This document shows positions 5,846-5,928 of a stretch of 5,928 nt of DNA, piece by piece. Position 1 is the first letter of the stretch; each line of letters begins with the position of its first letter. Source of the DNA: Firmicutes bacterium UBA5388 (GTDB lineage Bacteria > Bacillota > UBA4882 > UBA10575); assembly GCA_002409975.1 (NCBI GenBank), contig DHOO01000041.1, positions 1-5,928 of the forward strand. Direction: 5' to 3'. The position numbers and the translations under genes were made by a program. The notes under the pieces are model-generated. The model was not told the origin of the DNA. It ran no database searches and saw only the letters and a list, made by a program, of their open reading frames with translations.

Positions 5846-5911
5846 AAATCAAAAACCGGGTGAGTCGACCGGCTATCCTGTAAGATGAAAATCTAAGCCA
5901 GGTGAGTCGAC
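5846..5911. repeat. Direct repeat of a GTGAGTCGAC-containing unit, 42 bases apart
   Basis: The 10-mer GTGAGTCGAC occurs at 5860-5869 and 5902-5911. Each copy is preceded by AAATC and a CCGG- or CCAG-type pair 8-9 bases upstream. The 42-base offset is twice the 21-base period of the neighbouring tandem repeat. The second unit continues towards the window edge. Confidence 0.65.
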
Positions 5912-5928
5912 AAGCAAGTTGTTCATGC

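Larger units (their letters stand above)
5621..5928. other. Repeat-rich non-coding stretch at the right end
   Basis: I see no recognisable protein gene here. It contains several hairpins: TGCTC/GAGCA (5674-5678/5713-5717) enclosing GAAAGT/ACTTTC (5683-5688/5692-5697); AACCTCGA/TTGAGGTT (5723-5730/5739-5746); AGGTAG/CTACCT (5779-5784/5798-5803); and AATCAC/GTGATT (5829-5834/5838-5843). Direct repeats are listed separately. The words CTCGTCG and GAGTCG and the word TCATGC recur through it. A 37-codon plus-strand frame (5775-5888) lacks a ribosome site. The stretch could be a genomic repeat family, a structured RNA on the minus strand ending at the terminator, or a decayed element; I cannot tell which. 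Confidence 0.5.

Noticed and set aside
5640..5928. CRISPR array
   Set aside because: The repeats are short (10-21 bases), diverged and irregularly spaced, with no uniform spacers and no cas genes in view.

Overview
The window looks like chromosomal DNA of a moderately low-GC Bacillota (Firmicutes), probably an endospore-forming clostridial lineage. This rests on the FapR/FabK lipid pair, a membrane-anchored GerMN-domain protein, strong GGAGG-type ribosome sites and a CCA-encoding tRNA-Leu. The species cannot be named from the sequence.

Layout from left to right. A tRNA-Leu(CAA) gene reads rightward from a near-consensus promoter to an intrinsic terminator. All recognisable protein genes read leftward (minus strand). 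In transcription order, starting at the right, these are: dnaB (replicative helicase) followed 16 bases later by a small thioredoxin-fold-like protein with a Cys-Cys pair; a GerMN-domain membrane-anchored protein with its own probable promoter and a strong terminator; fapR and fabK, a lipid-synthesis regulator and an enoyl-ACP reductase that appear co-transcribed; and a DUF6062-like protein with two Cys/His metal-site-like modules, which converges on the tRNA gene.

Two stretches lack convincing protein genes. The gap at 962-1387 holds a 116-base imperfect palindrome with symmetrically spaced 45-base arms, and a 13-codon open frame behind an unusually good ribosome site. The right end (about 5621-5928) holds short direct and inverted repeats, including a 21-base tandem duplication and a 10-mer repeated 42 bases apart, next to a terminator hairpin upstream of dnaB.

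The genes are largely ordinary housekeeping genes. fapR-fabK forms a logical unit: a malonyl-CoA-sensing repressor upstream of a fatty-acid elongation enzyme, with a perfect 15-base palindrome just downstream of the predicted fapR start point as a candidate operator. I found no convincing new multi-gene system. The best candidates for undescribed biology are the DUF6062-like protein with duplicated Cys/His modules, the Cys-Cys protein coupled to dnaB, and the two repeat or palindrome regions.
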